63,757 bases of DNA from a virus, in IMG/VR virus record IMGVR_UViG_3300019458_000007, positions 1 to 63,757 of that record, one strand, 5' to 3'. Below the pieces are notes generated by a model. It was not told where the DNA came from. It made no database searches and saw only the letters and a program-made list of their open reading frames with translations. Below are positions 1-7,266 of the stretch, one piece after another. Both the position numbers and the translations under genes were made by a program. How positions within the stretch are numbered: the stretch's first letter is position 1; each line of letters starts with the position of its first letter.

Positions 1-123
1 AGACTGGCTCCTTCCTCTCTAGAATCATCTCTCGGACAATCGACCCCGAGACGAACCTCCCCCTCTCCATTGATCGTGACTTTTGGGTCCGCAACACGGT
101 CATGTGTCGTCCCCCAAACAACG
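1..123. repeat. Terminal direct repeat, left copy
   Basis: Identical over 123 bases to 63635-63757. Joining the copies restores one uninterrupted reading frame (UDG-exonuclease), so the molecule is circularly closed or permuted at 63,634 bp unique length. The repeat could be assembler overlap or a genuine short terminal repeat; it lies inside a gene, which makes assembly overlap more likely. Confidence 0.95.
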
Positions 124-1475
124 ACTTGGCGCCCTACGAAAAAGAGGCAGTCGAGAAGTGTCGCCGCTACGCCCTAGAAGCGATCGAAGAGTTAAAGCCT
201 CGGGTGATCGTCGCAGTCGGGGGCGTCGCCTTGAAGGCATTGACCGGGCGCCCCGAGGGGATCGACACTCTCCGTGGTTATGTCTTCAGGGGACCCAAAG
301 GCCTCCCTGTCATCGGCACCTATCACCCCTCTTATCTCATCAGGGGGAAGGTCCATCTCTCTCGGGTGGTGAAGCTTGATCTCCTTAAGGCGGTTCAGGT
401 CGCGCGTCACGGGCTCCCAGAGAGGGTCACTCGCTACACTCTTAATCCTTCTCCTTTTGATCTGCTTCGTTTTGTGGAGGACTACGAGACGGCTCTGGCT
501 GGAACTCCTGACCTCCCCCTAGCATTCGACATTGAAACGCCCTACGTAAAGAAGGCGGAGAAGGATGAGGACCCGTACAATTTCTCGATAGAAGACGACG
601 AGTCTTTCACGATTCTGAGAATCTCCTTCTCCTTCAAGGAAGGGGAGGCTATCACCTTCCAGTGGAGAGAGCCGTTCATCTCCCTAGCAGTGCGCCTCCT
701 TTCTTCCCCCGGCCCAAAGATCGCCTTCAACGGTCTCAACTTCGATGTCCCCCGCCTTGAGGCGAACAACTGCCCCATCGAGGGTGACTTCATAGATGTC
801 ATGCACGAGTGGAAGTGCCTTGAGAGTGCCCTTCCAATGAGCCTAAGATTTGTCGTGAGCGTCCTTCTCCCCGACGCAGAGCCCTGGAAGTTGGAGGTGA
901 GGGAGAAGCCAGAATTCTACTCTGCCTCCGACTCGGACCTCCTCCTCCGCGCGCACAACAAGATCCGAGCAAAGCTTGAGGCTGAGGGGCGATGGAACAT
1001 GTTCCTGCGCCATTTTGTCAGGTGTGGGACTGTCCTAAAGCGGATGAGCAGAAGGGGAATCAGAGTTGATAAAGAGCGGCGCCAGGCGGCGCGGGAGACA
1101 ATCGAAGCGTGGTTAAAGGAGAGAGAGAGGGCTGTTCAGAAGGTGGTGCCGATCGACCTCTGTCCGAGGAAGACTTTTATGCTCCCATTGGAAACCTTGG
1201 AAAAGAAGGGCTACAAGAGGGAACAACTCCTCCTAGTGGACGACCGAGTGGAGGAGCTCAAGAAGGGTTGGCGATTGTCGGAGGAAGGTTATCTGGAGAG
1301 GATTCCGAAGGAGAAGAAACCCCGTGCGGCGCGTGCGGTGAAGGAGAAGTCACCGCGATCATCCTCAGGGTCTACGAAGCGGGGGAAGAAGACCGCCTCG
1401 TCCTCAAAGGACGAGACCTCCCAGTCTGCGATGAGTGCCTCGGGAAGTTCTTCCCAAAGGGAAAGAGAAGGCTAG
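3..1475 (+). CDS. UDG-like / 3'-5' exonuclease protein (continuation across the join)
   Basis: Main part of a 552-residue protein that begins at TTG 63451 and continues through the circular join. The N-terminal domain has family 4/5 uracil-DNA glycosylase signatures: GEALGEEEE and AFVGKTG before the join, then CRPPNN, an RG-containing middle and TYHPSYL here. It is followed by a DnaQ-type exonuclease domain of family-A polymerases: DIE in LAFDIETPY (Exo I), FNGLNFD (Exo II) and a YSASDSD segment (probable Exo III). UDG-exo-polymerase fusions are known in SPO1-type phages; here the polymerase is a separate downstream gene. The last 50 residues are a Ser/Lys/Arg low-complexity run, while another frame over the same DNA encodes a tidy zinc ribbon, so the native C terminus may need a -1 frameshift near 1310-1325. 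Likely role: proofreading and/or uracil recognition with the polymerase. Confidence 0.85.
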   Translation, partial: TGSFLSRIISRTIDPETNLPLSIDRDFWVRNTVMCRPPNNDLAPYEKEAVEKCRRYALEAIEELKPRVIVAVGGVALKALTGRPEGIDTLRGYVFRGPKGLPVIGTYHPSYLIRGKVHLSRVVKLDLLKAVQVARHGLPERVTRYTLNPSPFDLLRFVEDYETALAGTPDLPLAFDIETPYVKKAEKDEDPYNFSIEDDESFTILRISFSFKEGEAITFQWREPFISLAVRLLSSPGPKIAFNGLNFDVPRLEANNCPIEGDFIDVMHEWKCLESALPMSLRFVVSVLLPDAEPWKLEVREKPEFYSASDSDLLLRAHNKIRAKLEAEGRWNMFLRHFVRCGTVLKRMSRRGIRVDKERRQAARETIEAWLKERERAVQKVVPIDLCPRKTFMLPLETLEKKGYKREQLLLVDDRVEELKKGWRLSEEGYLERIPKEKKPRAARAVKEKSPRSSSGSTKRGKKTASSSKDETSQSAMSASGSSSQREREG

Positions 1476-1489
1476 GGAATGAAGAATAA
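1268..1489 (+). CDS. Zinc-ribbon segment in the -1 frame of the UDG-exonuclease gene
   Basis: This frame is open across the 3' end of the UDG-exonuclease gene and encodes PCGACGEGE, a well-formed hydrophobic/charged middle, and VCDECLGKF, i.e. two CxxC pairs about 30 residues apart. The overlapping zero frame is low-complexity from about 1320 onward, so real coding appears to switch frame at 1300-1325. Either a -1 frameshift (the frame changes around gag-aag-aaa-ccc at 1311-1322) appends the ribbon to the exonuclease, or it is a separate gene from TTG 1268 (a GGAGGAG lies 11 nt upstream), or the assembly has a one-base error. Family-A phage polymerases often have a cysteine-containing insert at this point. 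Confidence 0.5.
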   Translation: MAIVGGRLSGEDSEGEETPCGACGEGEVTAIILRVYEAGEEDRLVLKGRDLPVCDECLGKFFPKGKRRLGNEE

Positions 1490-1712
1490 GAGAAAAGCGT
1501 GCTCGACCGGTCACGGAACGGGCCTCCTCCAAGAGGCCTCCCTCGGGGAGCGTCTCAAGAGAGACAAGGAGCACCTTCTTGTGAAGCAGTTCACGAGAGC
1601 CTCCAAGCACCCCTTTAAGCGGCCCTCGAAGAAGATCATGAAGATCCTCTTTGAGCTACAGAAGGAGAAGGCGGAGGAGTTTGGGGGGTTCTCGGAAGGC
1701 GCTCCCCAGTGA
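1479..1712 (+). CDS. 77-residue basic protein between exonuclease and polymerase
   Basis: Starts at ATG 1479, overlapping the end of the zinc-ribbon frame, and ends overlapping the GTG of the polymerase gene (TGATCG context at 1709). It is Lys/Arg-rich with helical patterning (SLGERLKRDKEHLLVKQF, FKRPSKKIMKILFELQ). No family recognised. Its position, where contiguous UDG-exo-pol proteins carry the linker between exonuclease and thumb, suggests it is either a detached linker fragment of the ancestral polymerase or a small accessory subunit. The upstream GAAGGCTAGGG is only a modest ribosome site, so translational coupling is likely. Confidence 0.65.
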   Translation: MKNKRKACSTGHGTGLLQEASLGERLKRDKEHLLVKQFTRASKHPFKRPSKKIMKILFELQKEKAEEFGGFSEGAPQ

Positions 1713-3847
1713 TCGAAATCAAAAGGTGGGCCCTCCCTGAGGAGTTCAATGCCACCTCTCAGAAGCAGCTCCTAAAATACTTTGCCTGGAAAAAGTACGC
1801 GGTCCCTCTTCATCGCAAGACCCGTAAACCTACCACCGACGAGGAGGCCCTTGAGAAGATACTTACTGAGCATCCCCAGGATCCCCTTATCCCGCTTGCA
1901 GTCGATATTAGACATCTCAAGAAGGGACTTGGAGATCTTCGAGACGCCTATCTGGGGAAGGACGGGCGATTCCATTCTGAGTTTCCTTTCGAGCCCGATA
2001 CGGGGAGGCTTTCCTGTGTAGGTATAGATGCGGAGATTTTAACGGAAGAGGGCTGGCTACTCTATCCTCAACTTAGGGTAGGCATGAAGGTAGTCGGATA
2101 CGATCTTCTTACTGGCCACTTGAAGTGGACCGAGCTGGAAGCGGTACATATTGGATGCGGCGATCTAGGATTGATGGCTTTCAGAAATACCTACAAAGCA
2201 GGGCACGGAAAAAAGCCTTATGGTATTAGGAGTACAGCGGAACATAAATGGGTAGGATTTACTCCTAGGATAGAGGGTTTGATTCGCGGTGACAAGGTCA
2301 ATGCCCATGGGATACTACACCTTAAACTAAGTGCCTCGGGAATAGAAGGCACGTCTGATATATCCTCACAAGAAGCCGCTATAGCCGGATGGGCGCTCAC
2401 AGATGGACATGTCAAAAAGCTTGAGTCTGGAAGGTACGTTCTTTCTGTTGGTTTAGTTAAGAAGCAATCTATAGATCATCTTAAGAGAGATCTAACAGGA
2501 TTGCAGTACACAAGACATAAGTACCTGCGTACTCATACCAGTACAGGAGAAATAGAAGTCTTCTATTTGGGAACTAAAATATTCGATCCCATCTGGCGCA
2601 GAGTATTGGCATTCGGAAACTTTGCTAAGTTTGTTTTAGCTCTTCCCCTCGCAGCAAGAGAGGCTATGTGGGCAGCAATGATGGAGGCCGATGGATCATA
2701 CAGAAAACACTATGGCCGGGATGGTGGCCGCTTTGGAGCCCTCAAGGCTCCAGCAATGGAAGCTTTTACTACACTAGCTACGGTATTGGGCCATAGAATT
2801 ACCTGGAACATACGACGCACTAAGAACAACTTCCACGATTTCCATATACACAAATCTAGGAATGTGCGATATGCCTTGTGGAAGAGTGTCGAAAAGAATG
2901 TGCCTGTCTGGTGTCCTCAAACAGCCTGTGGAACTTGGATAATTAAATCCGATAACCAAATAGCAATAACGGGTAATTCCAGACGCCCGAACGTGCAGAA
3001 TGTCCCCCAAGGTAGGGGCGGCGGGGTTGAGGGTGATGTCGCTCGACTCATTCGGGGGACTATCGTCCCTGATCCAGGAAAGGTACTGCTAGAATTCGAC
3101 TGGAAGGCTATTGAAGCTGTCCTTACGGGTTGGTTCGCCAATGATCTTGGTTACATCCGACTCTCTCTTCTAGATTCCCACGGGTTCTTCACTTCCTTCC
3201 TGCTTCACGACAAGGGGAAGATAGAGAAGCCCTTCTATTCCGATGATCCGGATCTAGAGGGTAAACTCTCCTGGCTGAAGAAGAACTTCCCCCTAGAGAG
3301 GGCGGATGGAAAGAAGATCAACCTTGCCTTGGGCTACGGGATGGGGCCCCGGCTCCTCTCGCGCATCCTCAAGTGTTCCCTCTCTGAAGCAGTCCGGTTC
3401 ATCATGATCAAGGACCGCATGGCCCCGATCGTGACTAGGTGGAAGGGGCAAACACAGCGGCAAGCTCATCATGACGGGTATCTCGAAAATCCCTTCGGCT
3501 ATCGCCGCTACTTCTTCTCCGTTTTCAGCAAGACAAAGAAGGGGGAGTGGAGACTAGGAGAGGAGGCGAACGAGGCCCTCGCGTTCCTACCCCAATCGAC
3601 GGCCGCCTCAATGTTGCGGTGGACGCTGGTGGAATTGGGAGAAGGTGAGGAAGAGGGAGCGTTCGAGCTCTTGATTCCCATCCACGACGCGATCATTCTT
3701 CAATGCGACCCAGAGAGGGAGGAAGGGGTGACGTCTTTTGTGAAGTCGGTGATGGAGAGGGAGTGGCCAGAATTGAATGGCCTCTCAATTGGAGTAAGTG
3801 TGAAGAGGACCACTAAAGCGTGGTCGGAGATGGAGGAAAAGGAATGA
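1709..3847 (+). CDS. Family-A DNA polymerase, polymerase domain, intein-containing
   Basis: A 712-residue precursor; removing residues 103-423 (intein) leaves a 391-residue polymerase. The N-terminal thumb begins PEEFNATSQKQLLKY and continues KTRKPTTDEEALEK, as in PolA-type enzymes. The exteins rebuild TGRLS-SRRPNVQNVPQG, the conserved template/dNTP motif. Motif A is LEFDWKAIEAV (catalytic Asp). Motif B/O-helix is RADGKKINLALGYGMG. Motif C is IPIHDAIILQ, where the usual HDE reads HDA. No exonuclease domain is present; it is on the upstream gene. The start is GTG 1709, overlapping the previous stop. The gene ends in an ATGA overlap with the next. It is the replicative polymerase of the phage. 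Confidence 0.93.
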   Translation: MIEIKRWALPEEFNATSQKQLLKYFAWKKYAVPLHRKTRKPTTDEEALEKILTEHPQDPLIPLAVDIRHLKKGLGDLRDAYLGKDGRFHSEFPFEPDTGRLSCVGIDAEILTEEGWLLYPQLRVGMKVVGYDLLTGHLKWTELEAVHIGCGDLGLMAFRNTYKAGHGKKPYGIRSTAEHKWVGFTPRIEGLIRGDKVNAHGILHLKLSASGIEGTSDISSQEAAIAGWALTDGHVKKLESGRYVLSVGLVKKQSIDHLKRDLTGLQYTRHKYLRTHTSTGEIEVFYLGTKIFDPIWRRVLAFGNFAKFVLALPLAAREAMWAAMMEADGSYRKHYGRDGGRFGALKAPAMEAFTTLATVLGHRITWNIRRTKNNFHDFHIHKSRNVRYALWKSVEKNVPVWCPQTACGTWIIKSDNQIAITGNSRRPNVQNVPQGRGGGVEGDVARLIRGTIVPDPGKVLLEFDWKAIEAVLTGWFANDLGYIRLSLLDSHGFFTSFLLHDKGKIEKPFYSDDPDLEGKLSWLKKNFPLERADGKKINLALGYGMGPRLLSRILKCSLSEAVRFIMIKDRMAPIVTRWKGQTQRQAHHDGYLENPFGYRRYFFSVFSKTKKGEWRLGEEANEALAFLPQSTAASMLRWTLVELGEGEEEGAFELLIPIHDAIILQCDPEREEGVTSFVKSVMEREWPELNGLSIGVSVKRTTKAWSEMEEKE
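2015..2977 (+). mobile_element. Intein with LAGLIDADG homing endonuclease in DNA polymerase
   Basis: A 321-residue in-frame insertion. It starts at Cys1 (CVGIDAEILTEEGW, block A), has a block-B-like GIRSTAEHKW (T and H), two dodecapeptide motifs (AAIAGWALTDGHV near residue 125 and WAAMMEADGSYRK near 225), and ends WIIKSDNQIAITGN followed by extein Ser+1. The penultimate residue is Gly rather than His, a known variation. The DNA is visibly more AT-rich than the flanking polymerase gene, consistent with recent horizontal arrival. It interrupts TGRLS/SRRPN, one of the most conserved sites of family-A polymerases, so splicing must occur for replication. Confidence 0.93.
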
Positions 3848-4176
3848 GTGGGGTTGAGGAAGTGTCAGGGGAAGTGTCAGGGGAAGTGATTGACGTTGTT
3901 CCGGAGAAGGCAGAGACCGTGGAGGTGCCCCCTGCGGACGACTACGACGTGACGGTGACGGTGAAGTTTGTTCTCAGAGGCCCTCGCCTTAAGGACCCTT
4001 CCACCCAGATGCGCCTCCTTGAGCGCGCCATTTGGGAGGCTATGCCGGGGGGCAATATTGGAGCGGACACCTTCGTGAAGATGCCGACGGGAGCGCACGA
4101 CTTCAACGTCTCCATCAAGGCAGAGGTGAAGGAAGTCGAAGAGGCGGTGAAGGAAGTTAAAGAGGAGGGAAACTGA
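3844..4176 (+). CDS. 110-residue acidic protein of unknown function
   Basis: Starts at ATG 3844 in an ATGA overlap with the polymerase stop; GGAGATGGAGG precedes it. Residues 1-40 are acidic and Val/Glu-rich with a GEVSGEV repeat. The middle (YDVTVTVKFVLRGPRL) is a beta-strand-like core and the end is a charged helix (EVKEVEEAVKEVKEE). No family recognised. Tight coupling to the polymerase suggests a replication accessory role, but this is inference. Confidence 0.75.
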   Translation: MSGVEEVSGEVSGEVIDVVPEKAETVEVPPADDYDVTVTVKFVLRGPRLKDPSTQMRLLERAIWEAMPGGNIGADTFVKMPTGAHDFNVSIKAEVKEVEEAVKEVKEEGN

Positions 4177-4421
4177 TGGGAGTTAGGGTTTATTCTCAAG
4201 GGGCCGAGCACTACTACCCGGGGGCCGATGGCTTTGCTGTCTACGGTTCGGTCCTGATCATTACACAGAACATCGGGGCGCCGCCGATGTATGGGGATCC
4301 GACGGGTCTCGCCCCACAGCGGTACATTGATGGGTTCCCCGTCAACCCCATTGACGCTCAGAGAAACGTCGCTGCTTTCTCGTCTTTTGATCGGGTGGAG
4401 TTGGTGGAGGACGAGGGGTGA
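4176..4421 (+). CDS. 81-residue hypothetical protein
   Basis: Starts at ATG 4176 overlapping the preceding stop (TGATG), with AGAGGAGGG as ribosome site. Rich in Tyr/Gly/Pro (GAEHYYPGADGFAVYG, NIGAPPMYGDP), with a predicted strand VLIITQNI. Unknown function; part of the coupled string of small genes after the polymerase. Confidence 0.7.
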   Translation: MGVRVYSQGAEHYYPGADGFAVYGSVLIITQNIGAPPMYGDPTGLAPQRYIDGFPVNPIDAQRNVAAFSSFDRVELVEDEG

Positions 4422-4597
4422 GAACCTTTAACGTCTTCGTCACAGCGAACTTCGATGTGCGGGTCGAGGCGGAGGATGCGGTAGAGGCAGAGAACCAAGC
4501 ACGCCTTCTAGCTCATGGTGAGTGGCGGGACCTTCCGCTGATGGGACCGCCATCGTGGCATTTTCATGCGGTCGGTCAAGACGATTGGGGGGTCTAG
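4418..4597 (+). CDS. 59-residue small protein (GTG start)
   Basis: GTG 4418 overlaps the preceding stop (GTGA), preceded by GGAGGACGAGG. The product begins RTFNVFVTANFDVRVEAED, an alternating-strand pattern followed by a short helix (EAENQARLLAHG), as in many small phage proteins. No named family. It resembles in style the product at 54687. Confidence 0.6.
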   Translation: MRTFNVFVTANFDVRVEAEDAVEAENQARLLAHGEWRDLPLMGPPSWHFHAVGQDDWGV

Positions 4598-4763
4598 GAG
4601 AAGGGATGAAGATTCTTCTAATCTTCCTTCCCCTTCTCCTTCTTGTTCTCCCCTTCCTCTCAACGGGGAGGGGTGCCCCTCCTGCGGAAAGGAGATGATT
4701 CGTGGCTCAGGAAGAAAATGGCTCTGCCGCAGATGCGGCTTCATCCTCACTTGTTGCGACTAG
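4566..4763 (+). CDS. Zinc-ribbon small protein (overlapping frame)
   Basis: The C-terminal half encodes GCPSCGKEMIRGSGRKWLC and CRRCGFILTCC, a compact CxxC-x13-CxxC zinc ribbon. The first 35 residues are Ser/Pro low-complexity and overlap the hydrophobic peptide at 4606, so the true start is uncertain (ATG 4566, or initiation nearer 4650). It also overlaps the next gene by 62 bases. Confidence 0.4.
   Translation: MRSVKTIGGSRRRDEDSSNLPSPSPSCSPLPLNGEGCPSCGKEMIRGSGRKWLCRRCGFILTCCD
4606..4698 (+). CDS. 30-residue hydrophobic peptide
   Basis: ATG 4606 has AGGAGAAGG just upstream. The peptide MKILLIFLPLLLLVLPFLS is a single membrane segment or signal sequence, followed by TGRGAPPAERR. It overlaps, in another frame, a zinc-ribbon reading frame (4566-4763). 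One of two such mini membrane peptides here (the other is at 38450). Confidence 0.45.
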   Translation: MKILLIFLPLLLLVLPFLSTGRGAPPAERR

Positions 4764-4923
4764 GATTAGGCGGTGGCAGTTGCAAAGGAGAAGGGACGTT
4801 TATTGCTCCTACCTGCGAGTGAAGGTGGATGAGGGCGACTGGTCAGGCGTCGCCGACGCTGCGATGGCCTTGAAGGTACTAGAGGCCGAACTGAGAGGGC
4901 TCAGCGAAACTCTGCCGCAATAA
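4702..4923 (+). CDS. 73-residue hypothetical protein, end of rightward unit
   Basis: GTG 4702 has AAAGGAG 7 bases upstream. The convincing part is the second half: RDVYCSYLRVKVDEGDW then SGVADAAMALKVLEAEL, a helical pair found in many small phage proteins of unknown role. It is the last rightward gene and its 3' end overlaps by 23 bases the 3' end of the leftward tail gene at 4901, so the two transcription units meet here. Confidence 0.65.
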   Translation: MAQEENGSAADAASSSLVATRIRRWQLQRRRDVYCSYLRVKVDEGDWSGVADAAMALKVLEAELRGLSETLPQ

Positions 4924-5719
4924 CACCAAACTGAGGATCAAGGGCGCCGTCCCCTCCAACACCGTTAATGGCAAGGTGGACATCTGCCTTAGCCCCGTCG
5001 ACCAAGTTAATCCATGACGAGACGAGGACGGTGTCGGTGGTGTTGATGGCTACCTCCACGGAGGATGCGCCTATTTGGAGGTACGACCCGACAGTGGTAC
5101 TAAAGCTTCCCGACTTATACTGGAGCCTCAAAACGGCCGCCGCCGCTCCCGCCACCGTCTGCTTGTTTACGATCAAGCGACATTGTGAGAAGCCCGAGAG
5201 GTCGGCCTTCGTCACGTAACGGTGGGAGCCGTTGAAAAAGGTATTCGCTGCGGGCATGTTGGTCCACACCACGGCTGCCGCATCCATCAGGAAGGAGACA
5301 TGCTTGCTTCCCGGGACCCCTCCCGTTTTGAGTTCCCCGAGTTGTGAGAAGCAGCGCCAACCCTCTCCATCGTTGTACTGTGCCATCTCAAAGAGCAGGA
5401 TCCGAAGGCGTGCGACCACAGTGATTCCGGCCCCCACGCGGAGCCGGAACTCGAAGGTCTGGGAGTTGGCCGTCGAGGCCCCGTAGTTTTGAACCGACAC
5501 CCTCAAGACCTTGTGGGCCTTCCCAGAAGCCGGCGCCGGGATCACGTCCACACCCGTGGTATCGTTGGTGACGACGTTCACCGAAACAATCGACTCTACC
5601 ACCCGGGTGGTCTGATCAATCACTGCGTAGTCTGCGGTGACCTGATGCTGCGCCTCCGGGGCGCCCGCGGACCCAGCCAGGACTATGTCGAACTTTTTTG
5701 TAGTGCTGTCTAAAAACAT
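4901..5719 (-). CDS. Putative distal tail/appendage protein
   Basis: A 272-residue protein starting at ATG 5719 with AGAGGAGAAAA upstream. All-beta composition with many Ser/Thr/Val and small side chains (VLRVSVQNYGASTANSQTFE, VEVAINTTDTVLVSSWINL) is typical of virion appendage proteins. It is the last gene of the leftward structural operon, where tail-fibre and host-contact proteins commonly lie. No named domain recognised; structural assignment is inferred from composition and position. Confidence 0.65.
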   Translation of the reverse strand: MFLDSTTKKFDIVLAGSAGAPEAQHQVTADYAVIDQTTRVVESIVSVNVVTNDTTGVDVIPAPASGKAHKVLRVSVQNYGASTANSQTFEFRLRVGAGITVVARLRILLFEMAQYNDGEGWRCFSQLGELKTGGVPGSKHVSFLMDAAAVVWTNMPAANTFFNGSHRYVTKADLSGFSQCRLIVNKQTVAGAAAAVLRLQYKSGSFSTTVGSYLQIGASSVEVAINTTDTVLVSSWINLVDGAKADVHLAINGVGGDGALDPQFGVIAAEFR

Positions 5720-5727
5720 TTTCTCCT

Positions 5728-6033
5728 CTAAGTCCTAATCATCACCTTGAACTCAACTTCCCCCGCCGACAAGCCACCTCCACCGCCAGTCGCATTCAGG
5801 GTGGTCCCCGAAAGGGAAAGGTTCGTTCCAAGGGTGATCTCCTGCGGGTTACCGGCCCCTCCCCCAGGAGCCCTGCCTAGAAGACGATCCTCCGCAACAT
5901 TGGTCAAGACCAGGTGCTCGCCATTCGTCAGGTGGAAGAACTCGTTGGCCGCCCCTCCTTGGATGCCCGACAGGTCGTTGTGAGAGGTTAACGTGACTAC
6001 CCCGACCCCCCAGGGGCCGCTGCCTAGATTCAC
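5728..6033 (-). CDS. Small tail-fibre-type protein
   Basis: A 101-residue protein containing TSHNDLSGIQGGAANEFFHL, a sequence type seen repeatedly in phage tail-fibre and receptor-binding proteins (HNDLSG-QGG...-HLT), followed by ITLGTNLSLSGTTLNATGG, a typical fibre beta repeat. It begins immediately before the stop of the gene at 6034. Confidence 0.65.
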   Translation of the reverse strand: MNLGSGPWGVGVVTLTSHNDLSGIQGGAANEFFHLTNGEHLVLTNVAEDRLLGRAPGGGAGNPQEITLGTNLSLSGTTLNATGGGGGLSAGEVEFKVMIRT

Positions 6034-6372
6034 TTAGTAAGCACTCCCCCAGGAAACATTACCTCCACCCAAGGCCTCGCGCTGCCCCTGAAGCATCGCC
6101 CGCTTTTGGTGAGGGGCGGGCCCTTCTGCTGGGGGAAGCTGCCCCATCGACGCCATTCGCCGCCGCCGCATTTGTTCGATGCGGGCGTCTCTCTTCGAGA
6201 GACCTGCCGGTCCAGCCGGAGGAAGAGGGGTGGGGCCACCAGCAGGGGTAGGGCCTCCCACGAAGGGCCCGCCCCTAAATCCGCCAATAGGCCCGGCAGG
6301 AGGAAGGGGAGTAGGGCCTCCTACAGGCATCCCTTGGCCTACACCAGGTTGAAGAGGAAGGTTAAATGCCAT
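6034..6372 (-). CDS. Pro/Gly-rich virion-associated protein
   Basis: 112 residues with two copies of GGPTPLPPAGP and other Gly-Pro blocks, then a basic helix (SKRDARIEQMRRRRMASM). Low complexity, probably disordered or a linker. Lies among leftward structural genes; function unknown. Confidence 0.6.
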   Translation of the reverse strand: MAFNLPLQPGVGQGMPVGGPTPLPPAGPIGGFRGGPFVGGPTPAGGPTPLPPAGPAGLSKRDARIEQMRRRRMASMGQLPPAEGPAPHQKRAMLQGQREALGGGNVSWGSAY

Positions 6373-6381
6373 AAAAGCTCC

Positions 6382-6771
6382 TTAGTAGTCGCCACCAGTG
6401 GCGATGATGTTGAACGTCTCCGCGTTAAGCGTGCTTGCCCTTAGGGAATAGCCGCTCTGGAGAACAAGAGGTTCTGTAGGGGTATACTCCGCTGAGAACG
6501 CCTGAACGAGCGCGCTCGGAGTGGCCGCCGTGACAGAGATCTCCTTGTAGAGCCTCGTGTTGACCCCATCGTTGATGAAGAGCCGGATCTGCCCAGCGGT
6601 AGTTGTTCCGGCCGCCTTCACCACGATCAGTTGAATTAGGGAGCCTTCAGCACCGGCCGTAACGATCGTTACGATTGTTCCAGTCCCGTCGAGGTTGGTG
6701 TTCGCAACTGAGACTTGTCCGACCCAAACCCTCCCGCCATCAGTAAACTTGGGTACGCTATTCGCTGCCAC
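6382..6771 (-). CDS. Small structural (fibre-like) protein
   Basis: 129 residues, nearly all beta strand: VWVGQVSVANTNLDGTGTIV, LIQLIVVKAAGTTTAGQIRL, and a C-terminal SGYSLRASTLNAETFNIIAT. Similar small proteins accompany tail-fibre genes in environmental phages. Assignment from composition and neighbours only. Confidence 0.6.
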   Translation of the reverse strand: MAANSVPKFTDGGRVWVGQVSVANTNLDGTGTIVTIVTAGAEGSLIQLIVVKAAGTTTAGQIRLFINDGVNTRLYKEISVTAATPSALVQAFSAEYTPTEPLVLQSGYSLRASTLNAETFNIIATGGDY

Positions 6772-6780
6772 TAGGCTCTC

Positions 6781-7266
6781 CTATCTGTAAGTGTTCGCAA
6801 TGATCGGCCGCACCGCATATTCCCTGACTGCCTGTGCGTTTAACCAGTCTAGCTGCTGTTTGAGGGTCCTGAAAGGGGGATTTGGGCTTCCAGAAAGCTC
6901 GTCAAGCAGCCCAGGAGTGATCGGCCCCAGATCAAGGGAATGAACGTGATTGAAGGGGGCGAATCCTTGGTGGGGATCCCCTCTCTGTCCCTCCCCTCCA
7001 ACCACCACCGGGGCGGGCGTCCCGAACCCCGCAATCGAGTCACTCCCTCCCATGTGGGTGGTACCGTGTTTCGCGGGCAGGGAGTTGTCGAGGACCATCC
7101 AGAACTTCCAAAGGATGGCGTCAAGTTCTTGAACGAGACTCCTCAACCAGGTGGGCGCGCCCGGCGGAACCTTTTGGGCGAGCTTGAAGAGAACTCCTGG
7201 CTTACGTCTGGAGCGTGCCCTCCCTGGGCGTGTCACTCCCGGGGGGAGATCAAACGCCGCCGGCAA
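6781..7266 (-). CDS. Putative tail/virion protein
   Basis: 161 residues with a basic N terminus (GVTRPGRARSRRKPG), a helical part (WLRSLVQELDAILWKFWMVL) and a KHGTTHMGGSDSIAG segment. H-G-x-x-H-xGGSD-I is a recurring tail-fibre motif (as in other phage proteins with HxxGGxD elements). Overlaps the next upstream gene by 17 bases. Confidence 0.6.
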   Translation of the reverse strand: MPAAFDLPPGVTRPGRARSRRKPGVLFKLAQKVPPGAPTWLRSLVQELDAILWKFWMVLDNSLPAKHGTTHMGGSDSIAGFGTPAPVVVGGEGQRGDPHQGFAPFNHVHSLDLGPITPGLLDELSGSPNPPFRTLKQQLDWLNAQAVREYAVRPIIANTYR

